DNA of 64,000 nt from Xanthobacter oligotrophicus (GCF_008364685.1 NZ_VTTL01000010.1:62001-126000), one strand, 5' to 3'; shown: positions 1-11,720, counted from the stretch's first letter. The notes: generated by a model not told the origin, from the sequence alone. Made by a program: numbers and translations.

Positions 1-21
1 TGTGCGCTGCACAAAAATCGC

Positions 22-49
22 TTGACGAGCGTGCTGCAGTGCATAATAT
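22..49 (+). promoter_or_regulatory. Candidate promoter of the phasin gene
   Basis: TTGACG (22-27) and TAATAT (44-49) are 16 bases apart, giving a leader of roughly 65 bases before the phasin start. TGCAGTGCA (35-43) lies in the spacer, and a TGTGC-N3-GCACA dyad (1-13) lies upstream. TGC/GCA dyads are the kind of site bound by the PHB-sensing repressor PhaR in alphaproteobacteria, so PhaR control of this phasin is a reasonable inference but is not shown here. Confidence 0.5.
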
Positions 50-120
50 TTACAACTGAGCGGAGGCAATAACCACTCTGCGCGGGGCCGGCCGATTTGC
101 CGGCAAAAAGGGGACTCCCA

Positions 121-465
121 ATGGTTCAGACCGCTGAAGAGCTGCAGAAGATCAGCAAGGACAACATCGAATCCGCCCTCAAGAGCTTCGGCACGCTTTC
201 CAAGAGCGCCCAGGCGATCGCGGTGGAAATCGCCGACTACACCAAGTCTTCCTTCGAGCAGGGCACCGCTGCCCTCGAGAAGCTGCTCGGCGCCAAGACC
301 GTTGAGCAGGCCATCGAGATCCAGCAGACCTACCTGAAGTCGGCCTATGAGGGCGCCGTGGCCCAGGCCACCAAGCTCGGCGAGCTCTACACCGAGCTGG
401 CGAAGGAGACCTACAAGCCCTTCGAGTCGACCCTCGGCAAGACCGGCTTCAAGTTCCCCGGCTGA
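121..465 (+). CDS. Phasin family protein (PHB granule-associated)
   Basis: This 114-residue protein is almost entirely alpha-helical, with heptad-like alternation of Ala, Leu and Ile (ALKSFGTLSKSAQAIAVEIADY and similar, residues 20-105). It matches the Phasin_2 family of small amphipathic proteins that coat polyhydroxybutyrate granules and control their size. The ATG at 121 is chosen because AGGGGA lies about 6 bases upstream; an in-frame TTG at 97 has no such support. It sits upstream of clpS-clpA on the same strand but is separated by a strong hairpin (635-659), so it is probably its own transcript. There are no membrane segments and no signal peptide. The family call is confident; the granule role is inferred from the family. 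Confidence 0.9.
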   Translation: MVQTAEELQKISKDNIESALKSFGTLSKSAQAIAVEIADYTKSSFEQGTAALEKLLGAKTVEQAIEIQQTYLKSAYEGAVAQATKLGELYTELAKETYKPFESTLGKTGFKFPG

Positions 466-550
466 GGCTGGCATTTCGCCCGTAACGGGCATCGCGCCGG
501 AGGCGGCTGTTCTCGCATCCCTCCGGCGTGCCGGCTCCCTCGGGAGCCAC

Positions 551-630
551 GCGTAAGTGCGTCAGGCGTAAGTGCGTAACAAGTTCTGCGTATGCGTTCG
601 GTTGCGTAAGTTGCGTAAAGAAGCGTTGCG
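551..630. repeat. Degenerate GCGTAAG direct-repeat array
   Basis: The 12-mer GCGTAAGTGCGT occurs twice with 15-base spacing (551-562 and 566-577). Further TGCGTA, GCGTAAG and TTGCGT units follow up to about 630, all on the same strand. The array lies in the phasin 3' region, just before the hairpin at 635-659. I know of no named element with this unit; slippage-generated repeats or a protein or RNA binding array are both possible. Confidence 0.6.
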
Positions 631-634
631 TCAC

Positions 635-659
635 AAGGCCCGGCCCAGCGCCGGGCCTT
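635..659 (+). terminator. Terminator-like hairpin after the phasin gene
   Basis: AAGGCCCGGC (635-644) and GCCGGGCCTT (650-659) form a perfect 10-bp stem around a 5-base loop. The following bases (AGTCGTTCT) are only weakly T-rich, so termination is likely but not certain. The rest of the 380-base gap between the phasin and clpS shows only the GCGTAAG array and no convincing gene. Confidence 0.6.
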
Positions 660-845
660 AGTCGTTCTGGCGGCCCGCATGGACCCGTCGTGCCGCCGCG
701 CCCGGCGCGGATGCGGCACTGTGCGGTCCCGGATTCCGCCGCGGCACTGGCGAAGACGCGTCGCTCTTCCTATTATTCTCCTCATTCAGGGAGCTGCGCC
801 AAACTCCGTGCGACGGCCGGAGCAGCGGAACAGGGCGCGACGGAC

Positions 846-1220
846 ATGATGCATATTTCCATTTCCACTTTTCAGGCGCCGGCCCTGGCCGGCCCCGACA
901 CGCCACCCCGCAGGGGCGGCGATGGTCCCGGCACGGCGGTCATTTCCCGCACCAAGCCGCAGACCAAGCGGCCTTCGCTCTACCGGGTGCTGCTGCTGAA
1001 CGACGACTACACGCCCATGGAGTTCGTGGTGCATGTGCTGGAACGGTTCTTCAACAAGGACCGTGACCAGGCCAACACGATCATGCTCCACGTGCACAAT
1101 CACGGCGTGGGGGAGTGCGGCGTTTTCACCTATGAGGTCGCCGAGACCAAGGTGACGCAGGTGATGGATTTCGCCCGCAAGCACCAGCATCCGCTCCAGT
1201 GCGTGATGGAAAAGAAATAA
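846..1220 (+). CDS. clpS: ATP-dependent Clp protease adaptor ClpS
   Basis: ClpS delivers N-end-rule substrates (proteins with bulky hydrophobic N-termini) to ClpA-ClpP in the cytoplasm. The 124-residue product has a disordered N-terminal extension (about residues 1-40) followed by the ClpS core. The core shows [13 protein letters not shown], which forms the N-degron pocket, and then the [16 protein letters not shown] segment and the C-terminal basic end. ATGs at 846 and 849 are adjacent and neither has a strong ribosome site; upstream in-frame codons run through non-coding sequence. clpA follows 236 bases downstream on the same strand, the usual clpS-clpA order. Confidence 0.96.
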   Translation: MMHISISTFQAPALAGPDTPPRRGGDGPGTAVISRTKPQTKRPSLYRVLLLNDDYTPMEFVVHVLERFFNKDRDQANTIMLHVHNHGVGECGVFTYEVAETKVTQVMDFARKHQHPLQCVMEKK

Positions 1221-1456
1221 GCCGGCTCACGCCCTTCGCGAAAAATCGTGATGAACGAATTTCGGGCCGCTGAGGCCCGGAATGCGAGGCGCTGTCTTGT
1301 GCTCGCCATGGGCGACAGGCTAAGGGAAGCGTTTTTCCATCGCAGGAGGGGCTTGCGCACTGCGGCATCCGGTACGAAGTTTGTGTGAATGGTGCACGCG
1401 CTCCCCAAGCTGGCGGGGTTTCCAAGGGCCGGGAGCGATGCGCGGAAGAGGTGTCG

Positions 1457-3925
<2,469 letters not shown>

Positions 3926-3950
3926 GCGCCGCACCGGCACCCGATAAAAG

Positions 3951-3976
3951 AAAGAGGCGGCTTCGGCCGCCTCTTT
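3951..3976 (+). terminator. Rho-independent terminator of clpA
   Basis: AAAGAGGCGGC (3951-3961), a TTCG tetraloop and GCCGCCTCTTT (3966-3976) form a perfect 11-bp stem, followed by TCGTTT. The A-rich 5' flank (GATAAAAG) gives T residues on the other strand, so it may also stop transcription of the convergent crtZ gene. Confidence 0.85.
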
Positions 3977-4021
3977 TCGTTTCCGGGGTGTGGTGCCGGG
4001 AACGGGCGAGGGCGATCCCGC

Positions 4022-4528
4022 CTACTCCGCCGCCTCGTTGTGCTTCAGGCTGCCGCCGTGGAGCTTCTTCAGCTTCGCCTTCAGGTCGGCCGGCGGCGGG
4101 GCATAGATGAAGCCGAAGGAGACGCAGCCCTCTTTGCCATCCACCGCATGGTGCAGCCGGTGGGCCTGCACCAAGCGCTTCAGGTAGCCGTTGCGCGGCA
4201 CGTAGCGGAACGGCCAGCGCTGGTGGGTGATGCCGTCGTGCACGAAGAAATAGAGGAAGCCGTAGACCGTCATCCCCACGCCCACCCACAGCAGCGCGCC
4301 GCCATTGCGGAACGCGTAGATGAGGGCGATGGCGATGCCGGCGAACAGCAGCGCATAAAGGTCGTTGCGTTCGAACACGCCCTCGCGCGGCTCATGGTGC
4401 GACTTGTGCCAGCCCCAGCCGAAGCCGTGCATGACATATTTGTGCGCGGCCCAGGCCACCCCTTCCATGGCGGCGACCGTGGCGATCACGATGAGCGCAT
4501 TGACGAGGAAAGCGAGGGTGGTGGACAT
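4022..4528 (-). CDS. crtZ: Beta-carotene hydroxylase CrtZ (fatty acid hydroxylase superfamily)
   Basis: CrtZ adds 3-hydroxyl groups to the beta-ionone rings of beta-carotene, giving zeaxanthin, in the membrane. The 168-residue protein has all four di-iron histidine motifs of the family: HX4H at 29-34, HX2HH at 41-45, HX4H at 97-102 and HX2HH at 123-127. Three or four hydrophobic segments lie between them. The ATG at 4528 gives the normal CrtZ length and has GGGAA just upstream. It faces clpA convergently and no other carotenoid gene lies in the window, so the rest of the pathway must be elsewhere. Yellow zeaxanthin-type pigments are known in Xanthobacter, which fits the presumed family. Confidence 0.9.
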   Translation of the reverse strand: MSTTLAFLVNALIVIATVAAMEGVAWAAHKYVMHGFGWGWHKSHHEPREGVFERNDLYALLFAGIAIALIYAFRNGGALLWVGVGMTVYGFLYFFVHDGITHQRWPFRYVPRNGYLKRLVQAHRLHHAVDGKEGCVSFGFIYAPPPADLKAKLKKLHGGSLKHNEAAE

Positions 4529-4765
4529 GATGTTCCCATCGGCTGCGGCCTGCGGGGCATATGAGCGCCCGGCGGCAGGCTGGATATACAGCATCGGCCG
4601 GCGCGCCGCGCCCTGTGGCAGATCAATCCTGCGTACGGTTTCTTTCCGTGCCCGGACCATGTCACGCCGGTGGATACCGTTGCGCGCGCAGAAAATGCGA
4701 CAAACAAACGAGATAGATCAGTTCGGTGAACCGGCCCGGCCGGAACCGCATCGAGGAGACGGCCC

Positions 4766-5146
4766 ATGACCATCGACCGCAAGCACACCTTCGGCCCCGA
4801 GGAGATCGAGGCCCGGCTGAAGGCCGACCTTCCCCACTGGCGCTATGAGGACGGCTGGATCCGCCGCAACTATCGCACCAACAGCTGGAAGGGCACGCTG
4901 ATGGTGATCAACGCCGTGGGCCACCTCGCCGAGGCGGCCTGGCACCATCCCGACCTCACCGCCTCCTACGCCTGGGTGGAGGTGCGCCTCATGTCCCACG
5001 ACGCCAAGGGCATCACCGTGCGCGACTTCGCCCTGGCGCAGAAGATCGAGGAAATGGTGACGTGGCAGCCGGGCCTTCAGGCCGACGGGCCGCTGGAAGG
5101 CACGCCCCAGCACGATTTGCGCTTCTCTTACCTGAAGTACGATTGA
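4766..5146 (+). CDS. phhB: 4a-hydroxytetrahydrobiopterin dehydratase (pterin-4a-carbinolamine dehydratase)
   Basis: The 126-residue protein carries the dehydratase signature HLAEAAWHHPDL (residues 53-64, with H53, H60 and H61) followed by a beta-hairpin and MSHDAKGITVRD. The enzyme dehydrates 4a-hydroxytetrahydrobiopterin formed by aromatic amino acid hydroxylases and so recycles the cofactor. No phenylalanine hydroxylase gene is present here, so the true partner is unknown. Related PCD-fold proteins act in RuBisCO assembly in some autotrophs, which is an alternative role I cannot exclude. GAGGAG lies 9 bases before the ATG. A hairpin of the C-type intergenic family follows the gene. Confidence 0.88.
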   Translation: MTIDRKHTFGPEEIEARLKADLPHWRYEDGWIRRNYRTNSWKGTLMVINAVGHLAEAAWHHPDLTASYAWVEVRLMSHDAKGITVRDFALAQKIEEMVTWQPGLQADGPLEGTPQHDLRFSYLKYD

Positions 5147-5210
5147 GCGGGGTGCCATCACCCCTGGCGGGAGGCGCACGCTGAGAACCAGTGGCATCCG
5201 CGCGGCGGGT

Positions 5211-5254
5211 GCCCCCTCACCCCCGGCTCCTCTCCCGCGAGGGGAGAGGAGGGG
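5211..5254. repeat. Partial C-family intergenic palindrome
   Basis: CTCCTCTCCC (5227-5236) and GGGAGAGGAG (5242-5251) form a 10-bp hairpin. It resembles the CTCCCCCGC/GCGGGGGAG arms of the longer elements at 34957-35080 and 43653-43774. Its place just after phhB would also suit a transcription stop, although no T-run follows. Confidence 0.45.
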
Positions 5255-5417
5255 CGGCCGGCAAGCGTGGCGCGCGCGCCCTGCGGTGCTGTGACCGGTT
5301 GAGGCCGCGCCCTTGCAGGCGCACGCTGATGCGATTGCCGCCGGCCTGTGCCGGCCCTGTGTGTTGCCCCATGTGTTTGTTGCTTGGCCGCCGGCTTTTG
5401 TCGGCGCCGGAGGTGCC

Positions 5418-6458
5418 ATGTCCGAACCTGCGCCGGAGCCGCCCGGGGAAAGCGGCGAGACGAGCGGCGAGACATGCCTCGCGCCCCTCGATTTTTCCGG
5501 CGCCTGTCTCATCGCGAAAGCCGAGCAGGCGCAGGAGCCTTCGGAAACCGCGCCCGCCCCGGACCCCGCCGCCCTCGCGGACCTCCTCGTCGCCCACTCC
5601 TTCGGCGACAGGGCGGTGCTGCTGCCGTCGGCCGCCACCGTCCGGCGCGTGATCCTAGATGCCATCCGCGCCCAGCATCGCATCGCCGGACGGCCCAAGC
5701 GGCGGGAACTGCTGGTCTGCGCCGGGGATGCGCCGCTGCCGCCGGAATTTGCCGGCGATGCGGAGGTCAGCCGCATGCCTGATGAGATCGGCGCGGTGCG
5801 CGCCGCCATCGGGCCGAAGACGGGCGGCCTGTTCGTCGCCCCGGTGCGGCTTGCGGCGGGCATCGAGATGCTGCCCGGCTCTTTCCTCGCCGAGCTGCGC
5901 GAGGCGGCGGACGAATACGGCCTCGCCCTGATCTTCGATGAGACCGACGCGGGCCTGGGGCGCACCGGCATGGCCTTCGCCCATGAATGGACCGGCGTGA
6001 CGCCGGACCTGATGCTGGTGGGGGAGGGCGCCGGCCTGCCGCTGGCCGCCTTGGTGCTCACCGCCAAATGGGCGCGGGGCCTTCCCGGTACCCTGCCGGT
6101 GGCGCCGCAGGATGCGCTGGCCGCGGCCGCCGGCATTCTGGAAACGGCCTTTGCCCCCGGTTTCGAGGGGAGGTTTCAGGCGTTGGGCTGGCAGCTGGAA
6201 GACCGCCTCGCGACCCTGCGCTACCGGCGGGCGGACCTATTCAGCAACCTCGTGGGCACGGGCCTGATGCAAGGCCTCGTCTGCACCGGCCCGGCCGAGG
6301 CGCTTGCGGAACAGCTGGAACAGCGGGGCGCGAGGTTACGCGCCATGGGCGAGGTGCTGGCTTTCCTGCCGCCCCTCGACGTGACGGCGGCGGAGATCAC
6401 CGAGGCCGCCGACCGGCTCGACGTGGTGGTGGCCGGGATGGCCCGCGAGCCGGCGTGA
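5418..6458 (+). CDS. Degenerate class III aminotransferase-like protein without PLP lysine
   Basis: The 346-residue protein aligns by eye with the C-terminal two thirds of ornithine/acetylornithine-type class III aminotransferases. GLFVAPV..AAGIEMLPGSFLAELREAADEYGLALIFDETDAGLGRTGMAFAHEWTGVTPDL (about 137-198) keeps the FDE motif that contacts the PLP ring nitrogen. The next block, normally LAKGLGGGxPIGA with the Schiff-base lysine, reads MLVGEGAGLPLAAL (199-212) and contains no lysine. The N-terminal substrate and phosphate-binding half is shortened and replaced by a Pro/Glu-rich stretch. It is intact (no frameshift) and has GGAGGT immediately before the ATG, so it appears expressed. It is probably a non-catalytic paralogue; function unknown. 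Confidence 0.65.
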   Translation: MSEPAPEPPGESGETSGETCLAPLDFSGACLIAKAEQAQEPSETAPAPDPAALADLLVAHSFGDRAVLLPSAATVRRVILDAIRAQHRIAGRPKRRELLVCAGDAPLPPEFAGDAEVSRMPDEIGAVRAAIGPKTGGLFVAPVRLAAGIEMLPGSFLAELREAADEYGLALIFDETDAGLGRTGMAFAHEWTGVTPDLMLVGEGAGLPLAALVLTAKWARGLPGTLPVAPQDALAAAAGILETAFAPGFEGRFQALGWQLEDRLATLRYRRADLFSNLVGTGLMQGLVCTGPAEALAEQLEQRGARLRAMGEVLAFLPPLDVTAAEITEAADRLDVVVAGMAREPA

Positions 6459-6587
6459 GGTGGCGCCGAGGCGCGTCGCGGGAGGACCTGCCCGCTGATC
6501 CCAATTGACAACCGGCCTGGTCAGTAGGCCAATCCCGACAGCACCGCCATGGCGTTACCGGGAGCGGAAGGCGAGGGGGCCAGGCCG

Positions 6588-7394
6588 ATGGCATTTCTTG
6601 CTGCAATAGCCGAGCAGAGCATGGCCGCTTTCGGGCTGCTGTTGCTCGCGGTCCAACTCGTCGCCCACAGGATCGGCGTCTGGATGGGGCGGCGGGCCAA
6701 GGCCCGGGCGACGGTGCAGATGGAGGGCGTGGGCGTGGTCGTCGGCGGCATGCTGGCCCTGATGGCCTTTGTTCTGGCGCTGACCCTGTCCTTCGCCAAC
6801 GCAAGGTTCAGCGAACGCCGCACGGGAACGCTCGCCGAGGCCAACGCCATCGGCACCGCCTGGCTGCGGGCCAAGGCGGTGGGAACGCCCCGCGCCGAGG
6901 CGATCGCGACCCTGCTGGAGCAATACACCAGGGTTCGCTCGGATTTCGTGACGGCCGGCATCGACATGGCCCGGATCGATGCGCTGAACCAGAAGACCGG
7001 CGTGCTGCAATCAGCCATATGGGGGCATCTGGCGGCCATCATCCGCGAGCAGCCCGATCCGGTGTCGGCCTCGCTGATGGCAGCGATCAACGACACGTTC
7101 GACATGAGCGCCGCCGAGCGGCTCGCCATGGAGACGAGGCTGCCGCCGCAGCTGTTCTGGCTCTTGATCATTATGACGCTGCTGAGCACGGGTTCGGTCG
7201 GCTACCAGCTCGGGCTCAGGGACAAGAGCCAGCCCATGCTGGTGGTGGTGCTGATGTTGATGTGGACGGTCGTGATCGTCGACATTCTGGATCTTGGGGC
7301 GCCGCGCCTCGGCAATTTCCGCACCAGCGCTGCGCCCTACGAGTGGACGATCCAGGGCTTTTCAGGGGGCGTGGTCATACCGCCCGCGCCGTGA
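6588..7394 (+). CDS. DUF4239-like (bestrophin-like) integral membrane protein
   Basis: The 268-residue product has two N-terminal hydrophobic segments (about 5-27 and 45-70), a soluble helical middle (75-190) and two C-terminal membrane segments (195-215 and 224-245). This 2+2 arrangement, with ALTLSFANARFSERR after helix 2 and a LLEQYTRVR helix, matches the DUF4239 family of membrane proteins of unknown function. An ATG at 6549 is also in frame, but the ATG at 6588 is preceded by AGGGGG and gives the normal family length. It faces rimO convergently. No function can be assigned. Confidence 0.7.
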   Translation: MAFLAAIAEQSMAAFGLLLLAVQLVAHRIGVWMGRRAKARATVQMEGVGVVVGGMLALMAFVLALTLSFANARFSERRTGTLAEANAIGTAWLRAKAVGTPRAEAIATLLEQYTRVRSDFVTAGIDMARIDALNQKTGVLQSAIWGHLAAIIREQPDPVSASLMAAINDTFDMSAAERLAMETRLPPQLFWLLIIMTLLSTGSVGYQLGLRDKSQPMLVVVLMLMWTVVIVDILDLGAPRLGNFRTSAAPYEWTIQGFSGGVVIPPAP

Positions 7395-7466
7395 CGGCCG
7401 TCGCGGGCGGGGCAGGCGCCGGGCAGGTTTCCCGATCAGGTGGCCTTGCTCCGATCGGGTCGGCCC

Positions 7467-8816
7467 TCAGAACCCGACGGCGGTGCCGGAGAGGTCATAG
7501 GGGCCGGCCGCCTCGATCTTCACGGTGGCGATCTCGCCCACGCGCAGGGGGCGGCGGGCAAACACCTTCACGGTGCCGTCGATCTCCGGCGCGTCGCCCT
7601 TGGTGCGGCCGATGCCGCCGTCGGCCGTCACCGTATCGATGATCACGCTCTGCCGGGTGCCCACCTTGCGCTTGAGGCGCCGGGCGGACACCTTCTGCTG
7701 GGTGCGCATGAAGCGGTCGTAGCGCTCGGCCTTCACCTCGTCGGGCACGGCACCCTCCAGCGCGTTGGCATCCGCCCCGCGCACCGGCTCGAACTTGAAG
7801 CAGCCGGCGCGGTCGATCTCCGCCTCTTCGAGGAAGCCGAGCAGCTCCTCGAACTCGGCCTCGGTCTCGCCGGGGAAGCCGACGATGAAGGTGGAGCGCA
7901 GGGTGAGGTCCGGCACCGCCGCGCGCCACGCCTGGATGCGGGCCAGTGTCTTTTCCTGCGAGGCCGGGCGCTTCATGCGCTTTAGCACGGTGGGGCTGGC
8001 ATGCTGGAACGGGATGTCCAGATAGGGCAGCACCTTGCCCGCCGCCATCAGCTCCATCACCGCATCCACGTGCGGGTAGGGGTAGACATAGTGCAGGCGC
8101 ACCCACGCGCCGAGGTCACCCAGCGCGCCGGCGAGATCGAGGAAGCGGGCGGCGACTTCCTTGTCGCCCCACGGGCTGGTGGCATAGCGCAGGTCCACCC
8201 CATAGGCCGAGGTGTCCTGCGAGATGACGAGCAGCTCCTTCACGCCCGCCTTCACCAGCCGCTCGGCCTCGCGCAGCACATCCCCGGCCGGGCGCGAGAC
8301 CAGGTCGCCGCGCAGCTTGGGGATGATGCAGAAGGTGCAGCGGTTGGAGCAGCCCTCGGAAATCTTGAGATAGGCGTAGTGGCGCGGCGTGAGCTTCACG
8401 CCCTCGGCGGGCACGAGGTCGAGGAAGGGATCGTGGGCCGGCGGCACCGCCTCGTGCACGGCGGCCAGCACGCTCTCATATTGCTGCGGGCCGGTGATGG
8501 CGAGGACGCTCGGGTGTACCTCGCGGATCTGCTCGGGCTCGGCGCCCATGCAGCCGGTGACCACCACCTTGCCGTTCTCGGCCAGCGCCTCGCCGATGGC
8601 GTTGAGGCTTTCGGCCTTGGCGCTGTCGAGGAAGCCGCAGGTGTTCACCACCACGAGGTCGGCGCCCTGATGGGTCTTGGTCAGCTCATAGCCTTCCGCG
8701 CGCAGCCGCGTGACGATGCGCTCGCTGTCCACCAGCGCCTTGGGGCAGCCCAGCGAGACGAAGGAGATGCGGGGCGCAGCCTTGGATGGCGCGGAGTTCA
8801 GGGCGGTGTCGGCCAT
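7467..8816 (-). CDS. rimO: Ribosomal protein S12 methylthiotransferase RimO
   Basis: RimO is a radical-SAM enzyme that methylthiolates an aspartate of ribosomal protein S12. The 449-residue protein has the N-terminal UPF0004 domain with cluster cysteines C24, C60 and C89. The radical SAM motif CSNRCTFC follows (C156, C160, C163), and a C-terminal TRAM domain covers about 380-449. [12 protein letters not shown] and the EGCSNRC context favour RimO over the tRNA enzyme MiaB. Length is typical. It is transcribed leftwards as a single gene, with a 421-base spacer to tyrS that holds a dispersed repeat. Confidence 0.96.
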   Translation of the reverse strand: MADTALNSAPSKAAPRISFVSLGCPKALVDSERIVTRLRAEGYELTKTHQGADLVVVNTCGFLDSAKAESLNAIGEALAENGKVVVTGCMGAEPEQIREVHPSVLAITGPQQYESVLAAVHEAVPPAHDPFLDLVPAEGVKLTPRHYAYLKISEGCSNRCTFCIIPKLRGDLVSRPAGDVLREAERLVKAGVKELLVISQDTSAYGVDLRYATSPWGDKEVAARFLDLAGALGDLGAWVRLHYVYPYPHVDAVMELMAAGKVLPYLDIPFQHASPTVLKRMKRPASQEKTLARIQAWRAAVPDLTLRSTFIVGFPGETEAEFEELLGFLEEAEIDRAGCFKFEPVRGADANALEGAVPDEVKAERYDRFMRTQQKVSARRLKRKVGTRQSVIIDTVTADGGIGRTKGDAPEIDGTVKVFARRPLRVGEIATVKIEAAGPYDLSGTAVGF

Positions 8817-8971
8817 GGGGCGAGCGGGTTTCTCTTGGGCAAGTTTGGCGGGGCGATATGGGCTGTGCGAAGGGCTGGCGCGTAACCGAGCGCCCGCGCC
8901 CCGTCAATCCCGCGACTTTGTGGCCGAAGGAGGGTGCGGGCGCGTGAGCGGCGCCTCAAGAGGAGAGAGCA

Positions 8972-9081
8972 CCGTCGCCGTCCGGCTTGACCGGACGGCC
9001 CATGGCCCGGCTAGGACAAGGCTGCGGGGTTTGGACAAGAGGCGGGATGGGCCCTCCGGTCAAGCCGGAGGGCGACGATGG
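8972..9081 (+). repeat. A-family 110-bp intergenic element, copy 1
   Basis: Two palindromes flank a 50-base spacer: CCGTCCGG/CCGGACGG (8978-8985 with 8991-8998) and GCCCTCCGG/CCGGAGGGC (9051-9059 with 9065-9073). A second copy, in the opposite orientation and nearly identical across the arms and part of the spacer, lies at 36661-36770. The layout resembles BIME/REP doublets. The rest of the rimO-tyrS gap (8817-8971 and 9082-9237) shows no gene that I can support. Confidence 0.8.
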
Positions 9082-9237
9082 GGAGACGGGTGGGGAAGCG
9101 CCTGCCAGTCGCTCACCCGCCGCTCCAAAATCGGATGTTTCCGGCTTCGGCTCTTGGGAACCGAACGCGGCACCAGCCGAGTTCGGGCGGGAGAGGGGAC
9201 GAGATTGCGCCCGGGCATGCGTCCGGGGCGCGCGCCC

Positions 9238-10488
9238 TCACACCGGCTTCAGCAGCACGTGCTTCTTCTTGCCCAGCGACAGCTTCACCACGCCTTCCGG
9301 CGTCAGCGCGGACAGATCGATCACAGCCTTCTCGTCGGTGACGGCGGCATCGTTCACCTTCAGGCCGCCGCCCTTGATCTGGCGGCGCGCCTCGCTGGTG
9401 GAGGCGACGAGGCCGGCTTCCACGAAGGCGTTGGCGACGCCAAGGCCCGCCTCCAGCGTGGCGCGGGGCACTTCCACCGTGGGCAGGTCCACCGCCAAAG
9501 CGCCGTCGGCGAAGGTGGCGCGGGAGGTCTCCTTCGCCTTCTCGGCGGCCTCGCGGCCGTGGAGCAAAGCGGTGGCCTCGGTGGCGAGCACCTCCTTGGC
9601 GAGGTTGATCTCCTGCCCCTGAAGGGCGGCGAGGCGGGCGATCTCGTCCAGCGGCACCTCGGTGAAGAGCTTCAGGAAGCGCTCCACGTCGGCGTCGCCG
9701 GCATTGCGCCAGTACTGCCAGTATTCGTAAGGGGAAAGCAGGTCGGCATCGAGCCACACCGCGCCGCCGGCGGTCTTGCCCATCTTCGCGCCGGACGAGG
9801 TGGTGAGCAGCGGCGTCGTCAGGGCGAAGAGATCCGCGCCGCGCATGCGGCGGCCCAGCTCCATGCCGTTGACGATGTTGCCCCACTGGTCCGAGCCGCC
9901 CATCTGCAGGATGCAGCCGTGGCGGGCGTTCAGCTCCACGAAGTCGTAGGCTTGCAGGATCATGTAGTTGAATTCGAGGAAGGTGAGCGGCTGCTCGCGC
10001 TCCAGCCGCAGCTTCACCGAATCGAAGGTGAGCATGCGGTTGATGGTGAAGTGCGGCCCCACCTCGCGCAAAAGCGGGATGTATTTCAGCTCGTCGAGCC
10101 AGGACGCGTTGTTCTCCATCTTCGCGCCCGCCCCGAAATCGAGGAAGCGCGCGAACACCTTGCGGATGGAGGCGATGTTGTCGTCAATCTGCTGGTCGGT
10201 CAGCATCTTGCGGGCCTCGTCCTTGCCGGACGGGTCGCCGATCTTGGTGGTGCCGCCGCCCATGAGCGCGATGGGGTTGTGCCCGGTGCGCTGGAGCGTG
10301 CGCAGCATCATGATGGACAGAAGGTGCCCGGCATGGAGGCTGGAGGCGGTGGCGTCGAAGCCGATATAGGCGGTGATCGGCCCTTCCGCGGCCTTGGCGT
10401 CGAGGCGCTCAAGGTCCGAGCACTGGTGGATGTAGCCGCGCTCGGAGAGCGTGCGCAGGAAATCGGAGCGGAAGGTCTGGGAGGTCAT
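9238..10488 (-). CDS. tyrS: Tyrosine--tRNA ligase
   Basis: This is a class I aminoacyl-tRNA synthetase that charges tRNA-Tyr. The 416-residue protein has the HIGH-type motif HAGH near residue 49, the tyrosine pocket signature [11 protein letters not shown], the KMSKS-type loop SGAKMGKT, and a C-terminal S4 RNA-binding domain ([14 protein letters not shown]). Its length matches bacterial TyrRS. The ATG at 10488 is chosen because the sequence upstream is not conserved-looking and belongs to the divergent anmK promoter region (118 bases). Confidence 0.97.
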   Translation of the reverse strand: MTSQTFRSDFLRTLSERGYIHQCSDLERLDAKAAEGPITAYIGFDATASSLHAGHLLSIMMLRTLQRTGHNPIALMGGGTTKIGDPSGKDEARKMLTDQQIDDNIASIRKVFARFLDFGAGAKMENNASWLDELKYIPLLREVGPHFTINRMLTFDSVKLRLEREQPLTFLEFNYMILQAYDFVELNARHGCILQMGGSDQWGNIVNGMELGRRMRGADLFALTTPLLTTSSGAKMGKTAGGAVWLDADLLSPYEYWQYWRNAGDADVERFLKLFTEVPLDEIARLAALQGQEINLAKEVLATEATALLHGREAAEKAKETSRATFADGALAVDLPTVEVPRATLEAGLGVANAFVEAGLVASTSEARRQIKGGGLKVNDAAVTDEKAVIDLSALTPEGVVKLSLGKKKHVLLKPV

Positions 10489-10606
10489 CGCTGGAATCGG
10501 TCTTCTGGATCGGCCTTGAGGCGGGCGCTCACGCGCCGGAAAGGAGCGGTGGTGTATCAGGTCCCGCGCAAGATTGCACAGGGCGAGCGTTTTTGGGGGT
10601 GAGCGG

Positions 10607-11716
10607 ATGCGTGTGGTGGGCCTGATGAGCGGCACGTCCATGGACGGCATCGACGCCGCCGTGATCGACACCGACGGCGAGGAGGTCCAGTGGCTCGGAG
10701 CCGCGCTCACCTTGCCCTATGACGCGCCGACTCGGGCGCTGCTGGTTCAGGCCATGGAGGATGCGCGCGGCATCAACGCTCGCACCGACCGGCCCGGCGT
10801 GCTGCGCGAGGCCGAGATCCGCATCACCGACCTGCATGCGCAGGCGGTGCGCCGGCTCCTCGACCAGATGCGCCTCACCCCGTCCGACATCGACCTCGTG
10901 GGCTTCCATGGCCAGACCGTGTTTCACCGGCCCGATGCCCGCCTCACGGTACAGATCGGCCTTGGCCAGCGTCTCGCCGACAGCCTTGGCGTGCCGGTGA
11001 TGGCGGATTTCCGCGCCGCCGACGTGGCGGCGGGCGGGCAGGGGGCGCCGCTGGTGCCGGTGTTCCACCGCGCGCTGGTGCGGCGCCTCGCGCTGCCCCA
11101 TCCGGTGGCGGTGCTCAACGTGGGCGGGGTGGCGAATGTCACCGTCATCGACGGCGATGCCCCGCCCGTCGCCTGCGACACCGGGCCGGGCAATGCGCTG
11201 ATCGACGATTTCCTGTTCGCCCGCACCAAGGTGCCCTTCGACGCCGACGGCCGCACGGCGGCGCGCGGCACCGTGGACGAGGGGCGCATCGCCGAGGTGC
11301 TGGAGCATCCCTTCTTCCGCCAGCCGCCGCCCAAATCGCTGGACCGCAACGATTTCCGCCTGTTCGTGGGCGAGCGCATGGGCCTGGCCGGCATGGGGCT
11401 GGAGGATGGCGCGGCGACCCTCACCGCCCTCACGGCGGAGACTGTCGCGGCGCTGATTCCGCTGCTGGCACGCCCGCCCGTAAGCTGGATCGTCGCCGGC
11501 GGCGGCGCGCGCAACCCGACGCTTCTGGCCATGCTGGCCGCGCGGCTGGGCGCAGACGTGCGCACGGCGGATGCGGTGGGCTGGTCCGCCGACGCACTGG
11601 AAGCCCACGCCTTCGGCTATATCGCCGCCCGGGCGCTGCGGGGGCTGCCGCTGACCTATCCCACCACCACGGGGGCGCCGGAGCCCATGACCGGCGGGGT
11701 GCTGTTCCAGCCGTGA
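10607..11716 (+). CDS. anmK: Anhydro-N-acetylmuramic acid kinase
   Basis: AnmK hydrolyses and phosphorylates 1,6-anhydroMurNAc from recycled peptidoglycan to MurNAc-6-phosphate in the cytoplasm. The 369-residue protein opens with [15 protein letters not shown] (5-19), the ASKHA-kinase ATP loop, and has [19 protein letters not shown] and [11 protein letters not shown] motifs typical of the family. GGGGGTGAG precedes the ATG at 10607. It is divergent from tyrS, a common arrangement in alphaproteobacteria. A long hairpin follows (11721-11767). Confidence 0.96.
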   Translation: MRVVGLMSGTSMDGIDAAVIDTDGEEVQWLGAALTLPYDAPTRALLVQAMEDARGINARTDRPGVLREAEIRITDLHAQAVRRLLDQMRLTPSDIDLVGFHGQTVFHRPDARLTVQIGLGQRLADSLGVPVMADFRAADVAAGGQGAPLVPVFHRALVRRLALPHPVAVLNVGGVANVTVIDGDAPPVACDTGPGNALIDDFLFARTKVPFDADGRTAARGTVDEGRIAEVLEHPFFRQPPPKSLDRNDFRLFVGERMGLAGMGLEDGAATLTALTAETVAALIPLLARPPVSWIVAGGGARNPTLLAMLAARLGADVRTADAVGWSADALEAHAFGYIAARALRGLPLTYPTTTGAPEPMTGGVLFQP

Positions 11717-11720
11717 GCCT

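Noticed and set aside
551-630. CRISPR-like array
   Set aside because: Units are 7-12 bases with no constant spacer length and no cas genes nearby.
6459-6587. Promoter TTGACA with TAGGCC ahead of the DUF4239-like gene
   Set aside because: The spacer would be only 14 bases and the second hexamer is part of a GGCCT..AGGCC hairpin.
8817-9237. Possible small gene between rimO and tyrS
   Set aside because: The frames run through the A-family palindromes and have no ribosome site; a dispersed repeat explains the sequence.
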